From positions 62,001-126,000 of the forward strand of contig NZ_FPBE01000003.1 in the NCBI RefSeq assembly GCF_900116625.1: a DNA stretch of 64,000 nt, given 5' to 3'. Both the position numbers and the translations under genes were made by a program. Position 1 is the first letter of the stretch; every line of letters begins with the position of its first letter. Under the pieces are notes generated by a model, which worked only from the letters and a program-made list of their open reading frames with translations, was not told the origin of the DNA and made no database searches. The stretch comes from Idiomarina abyssalis. GTDB lineage: Bacteria > Pseudomonadota > Gammaproteobacteria > Enterobacterales > Alteromonadaceae. Positions 63,996 through 64,000 of the stretch are shown piece after piece.

Positions 63996-64000
63996 TAGTT

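Overview
The window looks like a near-origin segment of a marine gammaproteobacterial chromosome, most likely Alteromonadales and probably Idiomarina or a close relative. I base this on the protein sequences and on gene order (dnaA-dnaN-recF-gyrB, glyQS, fadBA, the trkA-rsmB-fmt-def/dprA-smg-tsaC-hemF-aroE cluster, and polA-engB-cytochrome c4-yihI). The genus call is from memory of gene content, not from a search.

Positions 1-5181 hold the replication block: the 3' end of dnaA, then dnaN, recF and gyrB in one tight operon closed by a bidirectional terminator. Two perfect 16-18 bp palindromes matching the ParB site parS lie inside recF, and a third copy with one flank mismatch lies inside pepQ, so this is a chromosome-segregation locus as well. 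Positions 5199-13135 carry glycyl-tRNA synthetase (glyQS), a 3-methyladenine glycosylase, an acetyltransferase, tusA, and the fatty-acid oxidation pair fadBA. Positions 13271-25789 carry slt-pepQ-yigZ, the trkA-rsmB-fmt-def operon on the minus strand, and the divergent dprA-smg-zinc finger-tsaC-hemF-aroE operon.

Positions 25790-32912 repeat the enterobacterial order polA-(spf)-yihA-(csrC)-yihI. At both expected places there is a structured, terminator-ended non-coding sequence: a roughly 90-nt element after polA (possible Spot 42 counterpart) and a roughly 340-nt element before yihI with stacked stems and an exact ACGGAA hexaloop (possible CsrB/CsrC counterpart). Positions 32922-53443 are ordinary metabolism: cysE, a PAS chemoreceptor, cspA, purEK, a stand-alone prephenate dehydratase, two exported peptidases, alr, a cyanide-insensitive-type bd oxidase operon with a 34-residue DUF2474 subunit, an amidohydrolase lipoprotein, a Fur-box-preceded TonB receptor with its PepSY partner, and a serine hydrolase.

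A tRNA-Arg(CCG) gene at 53507-53583 marks the change to accessory DNA, which runs to the window end. The island carries an AT-rich type IIS-like restriction-modification triad: two D12-class adenine methyltransferases around a nuclease with the D-x12-E-x12-E-x6-H pattern I recall from the Nt.BspD6I/AlwI family. A 9-bp palindromic operator candidate lies in the divergent R/M2 promoter. Next comes a 1291-residue protein joining a ClpB-like AAA+ module, a middle domain of unknown type, and a soluble FtsH-like AAA+ module with an intact M41 zinc protease. It is convergent with a gene for a protein with two helix-turn-helix motifs and four paired cysteines. The giant AAA-AAA-protease is the best candidate in this window for an undescribed (possibly anti-phage) system. 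Its function is inferred, not shown.
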